64,000 bases of DNA from Siphonodentalium dalli (GCA_032622095.1 CP136063.1:182137956-182201955), one strand, 5' to 3'; shown: positions 23,956-36,292, counted from the stretch's first letter. Notes: a model not told the origin generated them from the sequence alone. Numbers and translations are program-made.

Positions 23956-24185
23956 TTAACCATTTCATGACGGGAGCTGCGCTAGTGGAGCATTACCAAT
24001 CATGTACCAATGCAGTCTCTTATATATGCGAGTCTCCCACAGGGAGCCTCGTACATATCAGAGAATGCACTAGCTTACAAGGTCAAGGCACATAGTGTTA
24101 GGCAAATGTATTATCTTATATAAGAGAATGCATTGGCAAAGGGTTTTCGAAAAAAATTCAGGAAGCTCTAGTCATGAAGGGTTAT
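23956..24185 (+). mobile_element. TTAA MITE family B copy
   Basis: Opens TTAACCATTTCATGACGGGA and ends GGAAGCTCTAGTCATGAAGG then GTTAT. Both internal hairpins are recognisable, the second partly deleted. It abuts the next family C element. Confidence 0.8.
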
Positions 24186-24450
24186 CCCTTTTCTTTACAA
24201 AATACTCATCACTGACTCATTAGGAAATGCTCAGATAATAAGTTCAATAAACAACCGTCGTTTGTTTAACTTATTATCTAATCATTCAGTTTCCCACCAA
24301 AGAATATGAATTATTCTGCAATTGTATTATTATTTCGTCATACTGTCGTCTGCTAATTTATGATGAACACCCCTCCAGACGAATGCTAGATCATTCCAGT
24401 GTATACTTTTATAACAGAGTTGAACAATCCATTTAGTAAAGAAAGGGTTA
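24182..24450 (+). mobile_element. TTAA MITE family C copy
   Basis: Opens TTATCCCTTTTCTTTAC and ends TAGTAAAGAAAGGGTTAA. It lies about 280 bp downstream of the ZIP stop codon. Confidence 0.8.
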
Positions 24451-24642
24451 AAATTGAAATTCTTACACTTTCTTTTTTCAGTGTTATATCATAAATTACT
24501 TGGCCGGATTCTTTATCTCGGGTTTAAACTCAGCGTTTGACGCTGGTTGTCAAATCCTCTTCCTCCCATACTCACACATGTTGTTTTCATATTGTTCCAT
24601 CGAATATATACCTAACTCATGAGGCCATATACATAAAAAGGT

Positions 24643-24648
24643 TTTAAT
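24643..24648 (-). terminator. candidate poly(A) signal of the ZIP gene
   Basis: ATTAAA on the minus strand lies about 80 bases past the stop codon at 24728. ATTAAA is the commonest variant of AATAAA. The signal is weak on its own and depends on the gene model. Confidence 0.4.
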
Positions 24649-24727
24649 ATCTGAATTTGGTAAAACGAAAGACATCAAGGGCGCTCCAATATATATAGTC
24701 ATAGTTACATATATCGAAGGCACGTCG

Positions 24728-25698
24728 TCATGTTGTCATCACGAGAATTATCGCCATGACAACAAACCCTGCGAATGTCGATGATATTTGCCGAATATAA
24801 AGCGGGCGCTGTAGATCCTTGAAGAGTATCTCAAAGAAGACGATATATAGTATCGTTCCCGTGGCAACACTTTGGAGGATAGCATGAGTCACATTGACAT
24901 CACTGTGGAGTGTCGCGCCGGAGGATATAACAGTACCAGTCACAACACCAACAACGAGAATTCCCGAGAACGTAACAACGCATAGCAATAGGGTGCTCGA
25001 CTTCTCGTGTTGCGCCGTGAGTTGCAAACCTAGTCCAAATGCGAGAACACATCGGTGCAAACAAACAGCGAAACACAGATTCCACACATTGTTAACGGTT
25101 CCTTGCAACCCAACTGCCATTCCTTCGAAAACACCGTGAAATGACAGGGCCACAATGTAAATAGTTGACCGTATCTGTTCTTGTCCGCTTTCATTTGTTC
25201 GACCTAATTCTTTCACCACAGTTCTGACATCTACTTCTGTATCTGACGATTCGTCGGATTCATGCATAATCGAAGGCGGCGGGTCCTCTTCGGGATCCGG
25301 GCCCGGATCTTGTTGCATTAGATGATCGACTTCCGTTTCCGGTTCATTATCAAGCACGATAGGCTCCGGTTGAATTTCCGGTTCTGTCATATCAATCCTC
25401 TGTTCGGGAGAATTCGGCGGATATCTGCATTCCATATCGAATCCTTCGTCTTCGAGAATAGAGCTTTCCTCTGCGCACATGTCAGCATTACAGTCTTTGA
25501 CACATCCCATTTTCTGTGATTTTATGTACATGTACTGGATAACTTGCTCAACAAGAACTATGGCGAAGAATCCAGCGAGCACCAACAACTCTGCGAGAGG
25601 ATAGTTTGATGTGGATGATATCCGATGCAGCAACTGTGTGATCTGGCTACGGGTCTCGGGCAGCAGTAGTAGGAAAGACGTTCCAAGAAATATCCCAC
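24728..25698 (-). CDS. SLC39A: ZIP-family metal-ion transporter, last exon
   Basis: This exon encodes residues 56-377 of a ZIP (SLC39A1/2/3 subfamily) protein, which moves zinc or related divalent cations into the cytosol across a membrane. It starts at a clear acceptor (CTATTTTGCCAG/GTGGG) with GGIFLGTSFLLLLPE, the family's second membrane helix. Helix 4 has SFHGVFEGMAVGLQ and helix 5 has HRCVLAFGLGLQL, so the metal-site residues H242, E246 and H269 are present. Helix 7 has GTILYIVFFEIL. The loop at about 111-229 is long, rich in Asp, Glu and Pro and poor in His, unlike many family members. The exon ends in MTT and a stop. The upstream ATG at 25714 lies in the intron and is not the start. 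Confidence 0.93.
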
Positions 25699-25722
25699 CT
25701 GGCAAAATAGACAAGGCTTTGG

Positions 25723-25795
25723 TTAACCATTTCTATACTAAAAACTATACTCATTGACGAGTAGTTTCCTAAGCAAATGTTCAGATAATAATTAC
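25723..25795 (+). mobile_element. TTAA MITE family C fragment
   Basis: TTAACCATTTCTATACTAAA followed by ACTCATTGACGAGTAG and ATGTTCAGATAATAA is a family C left end lying only 25 bp inside the intron from the last exon. It may impinge on the polypyrimidine tract. Confidence 0.65.
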
Positions 25796-26560
25796 CACGT
25801 TTGTCAAGGGGAGTGCCAGGGGAAAAAATTGTAGACACAGGGTTGATTATTTTGTGCGCAACACTCCAGGTACACACCCACCAACCTCTTCATGCAAAAA
25901 AAAACAAAAACAAAAACTGTTCTTGTAGAGTATACTGTTCCGTTCCCTCACTGACATTTACATGTAGTTCATATCCACAATCAACTCTGATTCTACCTAG
26001 ATACATTAGGAAGTTCAAAGTTCAAAGTAAATGAAAAAAGCACATGTCCAAACAGCTAGTCAACAATTAATTGTATCCTCCTAATTCAGACTGATTGAAT
26101 ATATTTAAGCTTCTCACATGTTTATGCATATGCACACATGCATATACAGTACCTGTCTAATATAACTGAATATACGAATATGTCTGAATATACCTGACTA
26201 TATAACATCGATAGATGTGAATGGTTTGCAGAGATGTCATAGCCACATATTAGTGCTGTTGAAGGATGTTGTTCGTTAGGTTCCGCACTTCTATGGATGG
26301 GCTGAATGTCTCAAAACGTGATAAATGTGCCCGAGCGACATAATGAAACATAAAAAAACCCCGCATATATGTAAGATATACATGTATGTAAGAGCTAACG
26401 ACAAAAACATATGACTCCGAAATTGGGTGGCATAAATTGCACAGCCATTAATCCTCTTGCTACTAATTAAAAAGTATATGACGTTGCTCACCGCTGTATT
26501 TCCCATGTTACGACGTCGGAAGTACCTATATAGGTCGTTTAAGGACAAAGTGACCCGCGT
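25796..26560. other. intronic, nothing recognised
   Basis: No exon or repeat family recognised; the plus strand has an A-rich run with AAAAACAAAAAC at about 25895. Confidence 0.5.
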
Positions 26561-26822
26561 TTAACCCTCTCTATATTAACTGGATTCTCCCATTCAGTTA
26601 CAGCAGTTATTTGGAAGGTTCTGTTATTCGTTTGGAGGGGTGTTCAGTTTTTTAATAAAAGCAGACGACACAGAAAAACAGATAATACAAGAGTAGAATG
26701 ATTCATATTCATTGGTGCTAAATGTTCAGATACTAAGTTCAACAAAGGACCTTAGGACTTATTAAATAAACATTTCCAAAGGGAACTACTCGTCAGTGAG
26801 TATTTAGTATAGAAAGGGTTAA
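26561..26822 (-). mobile_element. TTAA MITE family C, complete copy
   Basis: TTAACCCTCTCTATATTAAC at the left and AGTATAGAAAGGGTTAA at the right give intact TTAA flanks. Relative to the copies at 23.2 and 24.2 kb it is inverted. Confidence 0.85.
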
Positions 26823-27365
26823 GTATACATTAGCGTGCACCAACTCAGGAGTGGATCATTGCCAGGGCATTTTATTAGCAAGTATATCGGATTTTGTCAC
26901 AAGTGCACATTTTACATAGATTTGACTTTTTTCCAAGACTGGCAGGGACTGGTGCTCAAATATGTACAGTAATTGGGTCAGCTTCTGGAAGTCTGACTCA
27001 ATATTGTGGCAACGTGGTAAAATATATGTATCTAGATCTACATATTTGCGAATGACTGTCTCTGTGTTCTTTAGAATTTAATGGGGGACCAGCTAGATGG
27101 TTCCAAAGGTGTCTAACATGTGTATCTTTTTACGAGAAAGGTAATGGTGCAGGTTAAAATGTTCTTAAGTGACGCTGTTGATGCCAGGGACAGAAATGGG
27201 GTAGGGGCAACACAATCGATGACATGATACGAGGAATTTACTGTGTGGTTTGAAGATGCCAATATGGCACCCTCAGAGTTACAGCGGGTCGCGACAACTA
27301 ATTTGATAAAAACAAAATTGCCATCCAATAGATAATTTAACCATATAAATGTTTGGTTACTGTTT

Positions 27366-27577
27366 TTACCCTTTCAGTGCCAAGTCCGATTTTTGTATCA
27401 ACCCATATTTCCTTGATCATTTTTCAAATTTATTGATTATAATAATGTGATACATTGATGGAAAGAGCTCTAAGCTCTTTCCATCAATGTATCACATTAT
27501 TATAATCAATAAATTTGAAAAATGATCAAGGAAATATGGGTCGATACAAAAATCGGACTTGGTACTGAAAGGGTTAA
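27366..27577. mobile_element. 212-bp near-perfect palindromic MITE (family D)
   Basis: The arms (27366-27469 and 27473-27577) are about 100 bp, almost perfectly complementary and separated by 3 bases. They run from CCCTTTCAGTGCCAAGTCCG to the central GGAAAGAGCT. The right end is AAAGGGTTAA and the left end TTACCCTTT is probably a mutated TTAACCCTTT. No coding capacity. Confidence 0.9.
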
Positions 27578-28310
27578 AGGCAGAATGTGTATCAATTTAG
27601 TGAATCCTCACCACGTAATCAGTGAGTACCGCAGGCATTATCCAATCTGGAAGGATGTGACAATCATCTACTATTGCCGAGAATTCCAACCACGTCGATT
27701 GTACAGTTTAAATACAGATAACGTCTGAAGTACGCGCAGTTGTAAATAGATACTTCTTTACTAGCGGACGAATTAATCGCGATAAAAAATGGCAATAGCA
27801 CCGGCAAGGTGAGCCACTGCTTATAATCCATTGTCAGAAAGACGTTTTGTGATGCCCATGTGGGTATACAATTTACGAGAATATAAATTTGAGCAATATT
27901 ATTCTCTATTCCCACAAACAAACTATCCACAGCGGAAGGTTCCAGATCATTTTTTAAAACCTGGATATATGTGAAACCCCTATTATATCATTAAAAAGCC
28001 ATTATATATTTTCTTGTCTCTCACTAGTGAATAATAAGGGCGGGCTTCCCGCCACCTTGGCAGCGCACCAACAGATGACTTTACATTGAATCAGGCTGAT
28101 TAATACTCTTTCGTAAAGCCGACAATGCAAAATGATTGCTTTGTTCATTAGGGTTAAACTAACTAACCAAATTAGACACAAAAACAAAGAGGCAAATTGG
28201 GGGACTATATTCTCCGTCTGCAGCTCGAGCGCGCAGTACTGTCGTATACGGTTGTGAAGTGTCTCAGCCAACAAATGAGATGTGTTAAGGATTTTGATTT
28301 GTTAAAAAGC

Positions 28311-28455
28311 CATAAAGCTCTAGTTTGTTCATGGGATATAAGATTTTTTGAAACTCGTTTGATAAATTTGATTCACAACTCGTCTACGAATCATTGTGAA
28401 TCAAATTGATCAAACTCGTTTCATGACATCTTATATCCCAACTTAGCTCTTTGGA
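28311..28455. repeat. ~140-bp imperfect palindrome
   Basis: GGGATATAAGA...GAAACTCGTTTGAT...TTTGATTCACAA is mirrored by TTGTGAATCAAATTGATC...TCTTATATCCC around a 14-base centre. Probably a foldback MITE; no target duplication is evident. Confidence 0.75.
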
Positions 28456-28829
28456 GATCCTCTATATCATGTTGTTGTCAGCAAGATTATACAGCAACCT
28501 CACTGTTCGAGCCCCTTAATTATTTCTTCTTCGTCGAGACTTCAATATACAATGTTATGCATCAACTCGATTCAAATGTGTCATATACGTACGAGTAAAA
28601 TATGTATTTCATCAAGATAAACGAACCATCTGCATGTGTCCTGGATGTTTCCAAATAAACGATCGGAAATCGAAGATCATATCGTGCCAGAATTATCATA
28701 TTACAAACCCCAACATGGTTGTGCATGTGCTAATTTAGCTCTGCGTGAACAATACGGCAACTTATGTATGCTAGAATTTACATAAGAATTATAGATACAC
28801 CACAAAGTGTAATGTGTGTCAATTTTTGA

Positions 28830-29255
28830 CATTTGCAAAATGAGCACAGCGAGCTAGCATCACTAAATTCACCACCCGGTGATCTTATTCTGCATGGTCT
28901 CATCTGCTATGGGAGACATAGACTCACATTTAAGTTTCCCAAATGGTGAAGATGGTGATGTGCACCGATTGGTCACCTGGATTGTGCATCGTGCCGTCTG
29001 CCAATTTGGGGATATAGAAAAAAAATCTAAACAAGTTAAAGTAACTGTCTAAAGAAGTTTCTAAAGAAACTAAAACAAAATGGTTAACTTGATAATAAAT
29101 ATACTTTTCATGCAGAGAAGTCCAAGCCTAAGCAGAATAAGGCCCACGGATGATGAATTTAGTGAGGTTAGCCCGCTGTGCGGGGTAGTGTCACTAAATT
29201 AACCATCTGGGAATCTCATTCTGCAAATGTGCGGCACCATATTGTGAGGGCTATA
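28830..29255. mobile_element. MITE family H, copy 2
   Basis: Matches 20756-21171 through CATTTGCAAAATGAG…, the central TGCTATGGGAGACATAGACT and GTGTCACTAAATT. The terminal inverted repeats are more damaged than in copy 1. Confidence 0.7.
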
Positions 29256-29419
29256 GTGTCAATTCTTCCGATTAGGAGCCTTAACTTTACTGGCTTGTGT
29301 TCTATTCCTGTCCGAGTCCAGGGATGGAAGTATGTGCATAAATAAATGGATGAAATACCTTATGCAGATTTAATTTATACGGGAAAGACCTATGTATTGA
29401 AGTCATCAACATTTCCCTC

Positions 29420-29552
29420 AATAAATAGGGCTCCTCTGCACTTTTAGATATCTGGCTTTATCACCTTAACATCCCTCCAAATAAACAATAGATCATTCCG
29501 ATGTACACTGTTTAACTGACTGTGATAATCCATTTAGTATTGAAAGGGTTAA
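29420..29552 (+). mobile_element. TTAA MITE family C, right-end fragment
   Basis: ACATCCCTCCAAATAAACAA and CCATTTAGTATTGAAAGGGT followed by TAA are the family C right half. The left half is absent. Confidence 0.65.
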
Positions 29553-29720
29553 GATAGCAAATTATGAGAAAGATAGCACTATTTTATAAGACTATTTCCG
29601 TCGTAACTGTTCGGTGTTGGCATGATTTCTCATCCTATACAGTGTCTCACTCCTGCTCCTGTCGCATGTGTTATACATATTTGTTATTTGAAGGTTCAAA
29701 CGTTCGTCGTCCAAAAACTT

Positions 29721-29984
29721 TTAACCTTTTCAGAACGGGAGCTGCGCTGGTGCAGCATTAAAGATCCAGTGCATGCTCTTATATTATGCGAGTCTCCCAT
29801 AGGGAGCCTCACATATATAAGAGAATGCACTGCATGGCTTTCAAGTTCGAGCTACATATTGTTAGGCCAAAATATTCTCTTATATATGCGATGCTCCCTA
29901 TACGGGATACTCGCATATATAAGATAATGCATTGGCACAGGGTTTTTGCCAAGTTTAAGGAAGCTCCAGTCATAGACGGGCTAA
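29721..29984 (+). mobile_element. TTAA MITE family B copy
   Basis: Opens TTAACCTTTTCAGAACGGGA and GCTGCGCTGGTGCAGC, and carries two tandem hairpins with TCTTATATATGCGA-type arms. It ends GGAAGCTCCAGTCATAGACG. Confidence 0.85.
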
Positions 29985-29989
29985 ACTTA

Positions 29990-30118
29990 AGAGATGCTGA
30001 TGATGATGATGGTGATTAAGATGATGACGACGGTGGTAGTGGTAATGTCGATGAGGATGATGGTGCGCGGTATTATATGATGATGCTGTTGTTGATGAAT
30101 ATGATGGTGATTTTGATA
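29990..30118 (+). repeat. interrupted GAT/GGT trinucleotide repeat
   Basis: Impure (GAT)n with GGT, GAC and GTT interruptions. It is open on both strands (D/G-rich or H/I-rich) but is simple sequence rather than a gene. Confidence 0.85.
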
Positions 30119-30162
30119 TGTCACTATACTTATCTGTACTATTGCAGATGGATCTACCAAGC

Positions 30163-30688
30163 TTAAAGATACGGGCGGCGTTGGCGGTGGGTATCCTGTT
30201 AAAATATTCAGCTCCGTCAAAAACCGCCATAAACAGAAAGAATAGTAAAATATAGACAGACCTTGTTCTTATACCAATCAGAAATATGGCATAAACAGTA
30301 TGTTATTGAAAAATGTTTTTCCTTTGTTATGTAAACAAAAGCAAAAATGTTACAGAACCTGGCTTTGTTTAGATCCTGATATGGTAAACATAAAGAGCGT
30401 TATTTGTTACTGTTTTCCTGATATGGATATAATAAAGAACGTTTTACCATTTGTGTGTGATTAACCAATAGAATTGCGCTGTGTTATATGTAAACAGAAG
30501 CAAAACTTCTGTAACACGAGAAGGTTCTTGTTTATGTACACCATCGTACGTCTTGACGACAATATACTATGTACGCGCTGATTATGTTTGGCATATGAAC
30601 AAAACTATATATAATTTAATAATCCTCTGTTGATGGCGATTTGAACAAATATGAATATTTCTGCAACGAACGCCGCCCGTGCATTTAA
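30163..30688. mobile_element. TTAA element family F, copy 1
   Basis: The ends are TTAAAGATACGGGCGGCGTT and CGCCGCCCGTGCATTTAA. Long diverged inverted repeats continue inside (AAACAGAAAGAATA / AATAATCCTCTGTTGATGG). It shares ATAAAGAGCGTT and ACCATTTGTGTGTGATTA with the copy at 43.5 kb. Non-coding. Confidence 0.75.
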
Positions 30689-31837
30689 TGTCAACCTGAG
30701 CGTCGATGTATATTATGTACATACATGCATATACGATATTTTCCTCTATCTATCTAGCTTGTGTATACTATTTCCATTATATTTCTCAATATCCATTTAT
30801 CTACATTGGACCAGAGAATAAAGCATATTAGAGTTTTGTATCTGAATGGTATATATTGTTGTCTATTATAGCACAAAGCAAGAAGTGCCACATGCATTTG
30901 CATAGATACAAAGGAATATCGCGGCGAAGATGTCAATGGTGGTGTCATGGTGGCGTCACAGTCTATAGACAAGCAATCACATCCATGCCATGCAATTACG
31001 CTAGAATAGTATCGGACCAGGCATTATACCAGGTGACAGAAACTGTTGTCTGATCATCAGCATTAAAATCAAATATGTATTCGAAAAGTGGGTGAGATGC
31101 GGAAGATTATTTTTTATGAGGCATTAATATCCGAGTGAAAATAATCCTCGCATTGCACGAGAGGAAAACAACTGTTCTCACTCAGAACAGTTAACTATTG
31201 TGTTTATTATATTGTCTATTCCATTTCGTTTGTTGCGACACAGACCACAATGAAACGCATGGATCGCTACACCTAACACGTTCTTAAAGCTACAACACCC
31301 CCCCCCCCCCCCAGCCATCTAAGTTAAATTAACGCACAAGGATACCGATACCGATAGCGCCTCGACCTCGTACATGTAGAATAACCTCCCGCCTCGCACT
31401 CGAGGATAAAACCATATACTCTGCTCAGAAAAGTTAACTATTGTCTATCAGTCTTCTGGGAATGTGGATACGATATATATTTTTACGTAAAAAGTTGGTG
31501 AAAATATGATATTTCAGAGCCTCGTATCACACCAAAGGTGCTCACAGGCTTTATGGTGTGCATTAAACATGAATACACAGGAATTAATCAATATTGGCCG
31601 CATTATTTACATTTGCATTTACAACTGCATTTGTAGTCTTGGAAAGCTCTATCGAAAAAATATAGCCATTTAACCCCAGATTTGAATTCTTCAACTGGTA
31701 GAGGGAATCTCAAATTATCCGGGAGACGGTTCCATAAGATAGAACGTATACAGACAGAAAAGGCACGATCGTCATTTATGTAGTTTACCGTGCTGATCTG
31801 AGACCCGATTTGCCAGGAACATAACGTAATAGTGAAC

Positions 31838-32044
31838 TACAGTAATGCCCGAAGTATATGACCCTTTAACCATGCACAGCATAATTATGGGAAATTGTTT
31901 CAGAATTTAGTTGGAAATATGGCTTGTTGCCATTCATCGAAAAGATCTCACCGAGAGCTTTCCGATGAATGGCAACAAGCCATATTTCCGACTAAATCCT
32001 GAACAAAATTGGTTTAGGGGTCGATTATTTAGGACATTACTGTA
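31838..32044. mobile_element. TA-flanked MITE, copy 2, with inner palindrome
   Basis: TA-CAGTAATG at 31838 and CATTACTG-TA at 32044 match copy 1. Unlike copy 1, the interior keeps both halves of a palindrome: GGAAATATGGCTTGTTGCCA and its complement, about 55 bp apart. Confidence 0.85.
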
Positions 32045-33059
32045 GATAGATACATTGGGGCTAGACCATTCATACATTTATAAGTCAGGATGAGACGTTT
32101 TAACTCGATACGCTCTTCAATTGTTAGCCTTCAAGTTCCTTCAAGTTTGGGGAGATGTTGCTGACTTTCTTTGTCCTAAAGTAATGAATTTGGCTGCGTT
32201 ATTTTGTACTATTTGGATTTTTTTTTTACATTAGATTGTTCACAGTAAGAAATAAGGATCAAGAGAGTTCATGTTTTCAAGAAATGGTACACAAACAGGA
32301 AGACCGTGTTCAAATTCCACGAATGTACCGTGTGTTTTAAATGGTGTATGGGGCTACGAGACTGCAAACGGTTCTTGACATTTATGTAAAAAAAATAGCG
32401 TTATATAGGGAAAGAGATTTGCAATATTTGGATGTCGGACAGGACCTAGCTCAATGTAGTCAAACAGTGAACATTAATTTCAGCCAATGAAATTTCGGCC
32501 AGGGCCATCTCGACACCGCATATCTGCTATTTGACCACCCGTACACGAAATATGGACCAACGGTGTCAGTTTCGCTGAATTTGTCATTGTCGCATGGTAT
32601 CGTGCAAAAGACACACATGATCTCTCAAACGTGTAAAATGACACACATTCAGGATAAACGTGCAAAAAGGCACCCATGCACGCAGGATATCTCAAAAAGT
32701 CACAAAGAATATCGAAATCTCACCAAAAAACGCGAACTTAGATTAGTCGTCTGCTAAGTATTTGATTTTGGTCGGAGTGAATTTTCAACGGAATTTGAAT
32801 GGATATTCCGTTCGCGTTGAGTTTGACTGACTATCATTTGAGATGATGGGTAACATGTTGCACATTTGGTGGTGCACATTTGCACCACCCCCAAATTTAA
32901 TATTTTTTCCGATTCTGTGATTGGGACCCACCCCCTACAAACTACTTCAAATGACTATTGTACTCAGTTCCTGAATTTATCTGTTCCGTATTATGATTAT
33001 AGAAGCATTCCTAATTTTAATTTACCAACAAGACTTTCCAATAAATGTGGGCTGTAGAG
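32045..33059. other. intronic, nothing recognised
   Basis: No exon or repeat family seen. A short C-rich stretch at 32880-32940 resembles the hAT-like element's interior only loosely. Confidence 0.45.
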
Positions 33060-33460
33060 TATGCTGATGGATTGATATGACATTTGAAATCCAAGATGGC
33101 TGCTGGTGGCCATGTTTGTTTAAAAAAAAATTTGGGTAAAAAATGGAGACTCTCATCTAGAGGTCACTTCGATGATCCATATGAAGTTTGGTGGTGACGA
33201 TTGGATGAGAAATGTGACCTGTAAGGTGTGCTAAAGTATTTGGTCATACAAAGAGTAAAATAGTAAAATCCAAGATGGCCTCTGGCAGCCCTTTTTTCGA
33301 GAGGCCACACCGAAGATCCATATGAAGGTTGGTGCTGATCGGATGAGGGATAAGATCTGCATGGTGTGTTAAAGGATTTGGTGATGCAAAGAGTAAAATC
33401 CAAGATGGCTGCCAGTGGCCATATTTTTCATAAAAAATCATTCAAATTTGACAGCTCCCA
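33060..33460 (-). repeat. family I tandem block, ~123-bp units
   Basis: AAATCCAAGATGG(C/T)(T/C) recurs three times at about 33090, 33270 and 33398, each with ATCCATATGAAG(T/G)TTGGTG and GATGAG. The reverse complement matches the single family I copies at 1.1 and 9.0 kb. Confidence 0.7.
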
Positions 33461-34067
33461 TCTGGATGTGATCCTAGACCCATATACCAAATATCGTTGC
33501 AATCGGTCAAAGTTTGTTTTAACACCTTTGTTTTATTTTTATAGGTTTTTTGAATAGTCTATTTTTATTTTAAGAGTTCAGTGAAGAGTTTACATTTATT
33601 TGAAGAATCTATCAGTGTTATGTTTTCATCTGTATCAGGTTGAATAAATGATTTTTAATAGAACTATTTAAATCTGAGCCTTTCCATGTCAATGTGCATT
33701 GATAGATCCTTGATGAAAACATTTATCAAGCTGAACTTTGTATTACCCCTTGGTGTCATCCCTCATTATTAACTGATGAACTCAAACCCCCTACAAAGAG
33801 TTAAGTGCATACCTATTACATAATAGAAGCATTCTTTAAACCCTTTGTCCCATTATTTTGAAGAAAAATGATTCTAGGAAAAACTTTACAGGGCCAGGAA
33901 AAATGTGTAAGCCGGGCTACTGAACCACCCACCCACCCACACCTAGTGTTCGGGGAAAACATTGCAGACCCCCCCCCCCCTCTGCAGTTGACATATAATT
34001 ACGGATTACAGTGGCCTCAACTACATGTACGTTGTCCTTATTTCCTTTGCATATTTTGTTCAGGGGT

Positions 34068-34317
34068 TTAACCCTTTCATGACGGGAGAAGCACTGTGGC
34101 AGCATTGAAAATCCTGTGCCAGTGCATTCTCTTATATATGCGAGTTTCCCATAGGGAGCATCGCATATATATAAGAGAATGGACTGGCTTACAAAGTCAA
34201 AGTAAATATTGTTTGGCCAATGCATTCCCTATGGGCGACTCGCATATTTTATATAAGAGAATGCATTGTTACAGGGATTTCGCTAAATTTCAGGAAGCTC
34301 CTGTCATGGAAGGGTAT
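34068..34317 (+). mobile_element. TTAA MITE family B copy
   Basis: Opens TTAACCCTTTCATGACGGGA and ends GGAAGCTCCTGTCATGGAAG then GGTATA. Two hairpins lie between, the second with a deletion in its left arm. A poly-C tract (33969-33980) lies just upstream. Confidence 0.85.
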
Positions 34318-34329
34318 AGTAACCTATTT

Positions 34330-34800
34330 TTAAAGGTGCTCAATCTGATCAGACGCTCCTAAATTACTATTTTTTTGGCTTCGGGGGTAACAAATATTTT
34401 ATTCAAGTCGAGGAACCCACCCGTCAAAGCTCAGAGTGATCAGATATCGATTTTTGAAGTTTGTTATTTCTCGAGATGTGTAATAATATGTGGCCAAGAA
34501 ACACGCGGTCAAACGGAGGGTCTCGAACAAAATTGGTAATGAAGATGGATAACTCTAAAATCAAGTGGTAATACGGTCAAATTTCGTGATACTTTACTGA
34601 TAATACGTCCATATTTTGTTGAACAAAATGTTGATAAAAAACAAGTTTTGGGAAATTTGATACCATGGTTGACAGTGGTTAGCATTATTTTGTTGCAATA
34701 AATCGATTCTGATAACTAAAGCGTATTTTGAAGAAATGTTGTTGTTGTTGTTGTATCTTGATGGTATGGGTCCGTCTGATCGGATTGAGTATCTGTAATA
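34330..34800 (+). mobile_element. MITE family E copy
   Basis: TTAAAGGTGCTCAATCTGAT opens the copy. CAAGTCGAGGAACCCACCC and AAGAAATGTTGTTGTTGTTG are the family words. The right end GGATTGAGTATCTGTAATAA is slightly decayed. Confidence 0.8.
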
Positions 34801-36292
34801 ACATTCTTCGGAAGTAATACTTGGTATAAAATGTTCTTGAACATTAGTATTCTTGCTTCAAACTCTTTCCTCTATTAGAGTAAACGTGACATCGTCGCGA
34901 TCAAACTCCAGGCAGAGTTATCTCCCATCGCTCCGTTGAGATACAACTGCCATAATGACATTAATTGGTAAGGAATTCTTACGTGTTTTTAGTTCTTATG
35001 TTTTAGGATTAAAATTGTCTATGTCTGGCTCAGTTCATATTGTTCTTATCAATACCGAAAGAATTACCATTATTGCAAACTTAAAAAAAAATTTGGTGGT
35101 GAAAACAAGGTAATAGGTGACGAAATAGTAGTAAATACAGTTGCGCGACGATATGTAAAAATAGATTTATCGTCTGCAAAGTACACTCATTGTGGCAGTG
35201 ATATATCGCAGCGATAGCGTAGAGGGCGCTGTATGGAGTATGCGTCGCGATATGACCTGAAATTTTGACCAAATAGTTATCGATGTGACCAATTAACTGT
35301 TTCTTGAGAAAATTAAGTGTGTCTTAATAAAGGACTGTTCTAGACTGTGTAAACATACATTCAGAATCATATCTCGTCGACTTCTCTGAAGTCATTTATC
35401 TCAAGGCTTGATGTGTGTATGTATGTATAATGTATTTTACTTTAAACATATTTTAATGTATCTAGGAAGCACAAGTTACAAAACTTACAACTTGCCCCTC
35501 TCCTGATACAATCATGGAACATACATTAAAATACATAGCAGATAGAGCACAAAGTGTTTATAAAGAGTAGCACAGAATGTGTGTGTGCTGCGGATATCGG
35601 GTTTTCATCTGTATTCCAATCTCGGTTATGAAGAAAAGCCTATAATTCAGTGAGTTTGAAAGATGAATGGCGAAATTTACCATGATATCATGCATGGGTT
35701 TGTTCAAAACGCTTTGTTTTAGCTATGAAAAGATTGAGTAATGCGAACAAGAGTAGTGTTCTTGTGGTTTGATATACCTTTAACCCCATATAAGAAATGA
35801 TTTGCTTCATAATGATTGAAAGCCATTAATACTTTGATTTCGATAAAATTCAATTCTCTGATCTATAAATAAAGGGCATACACGAAAATAGTGATTTCGG
35901 GTCTTCAGTGTCTAAGTCTACAGGGGCAAATAGGCGAGTCAGATATGTGATTATCAAACATATCCGAACGGAGATCACTACAATGATTCAGCATTTTACA
36001 GTGTATTGTATTAATTTTCCTTTTTCCTGTATAATAATAAGAGGGGGGTTTGTTATTGGGTCTATTGTCCCTACATTGCCTTTGAAATCTGAAATGTTTA
36101 ATGTATGCTCTGGGTCTGATGTTTATTGAGGGGGGGGGGACTGTTCTATCTGTTATTCTGAGCATGCTCTTCGGGCACGATACATTATGGTATATTACCC
36201 TTGTATTGTCTTTGCGCTCACATGATCTGCAAATGATATATTCGGTTTTGATTGCAGTCAGTATTGTCCGGGACTTCCTCTCGTGTTGACCG
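34801..36292. other. intronic; possible CTCF-like site
   Basis: No exon recognised. AGAGGGCGCTGTA at 35221-35233 resembles the core of a CTCF site and sits in a stretch with little repeat content. A run of nine G lies at 36131-36139. Confidence 0.4.

Noticed and set aside
25647-25714. ATG at 25714 as the ZIP start codon
   Set aside because: It lies upstream of a clear splice acceptor and lacks the first membrane helix, which is found in exon 1 at 37.3 kb in matching phase.
29990-30118. Asp-rich or His-rich coding exon
   Set aside because: Impure GAT trinucleotide repeat explains both strands' open frames.
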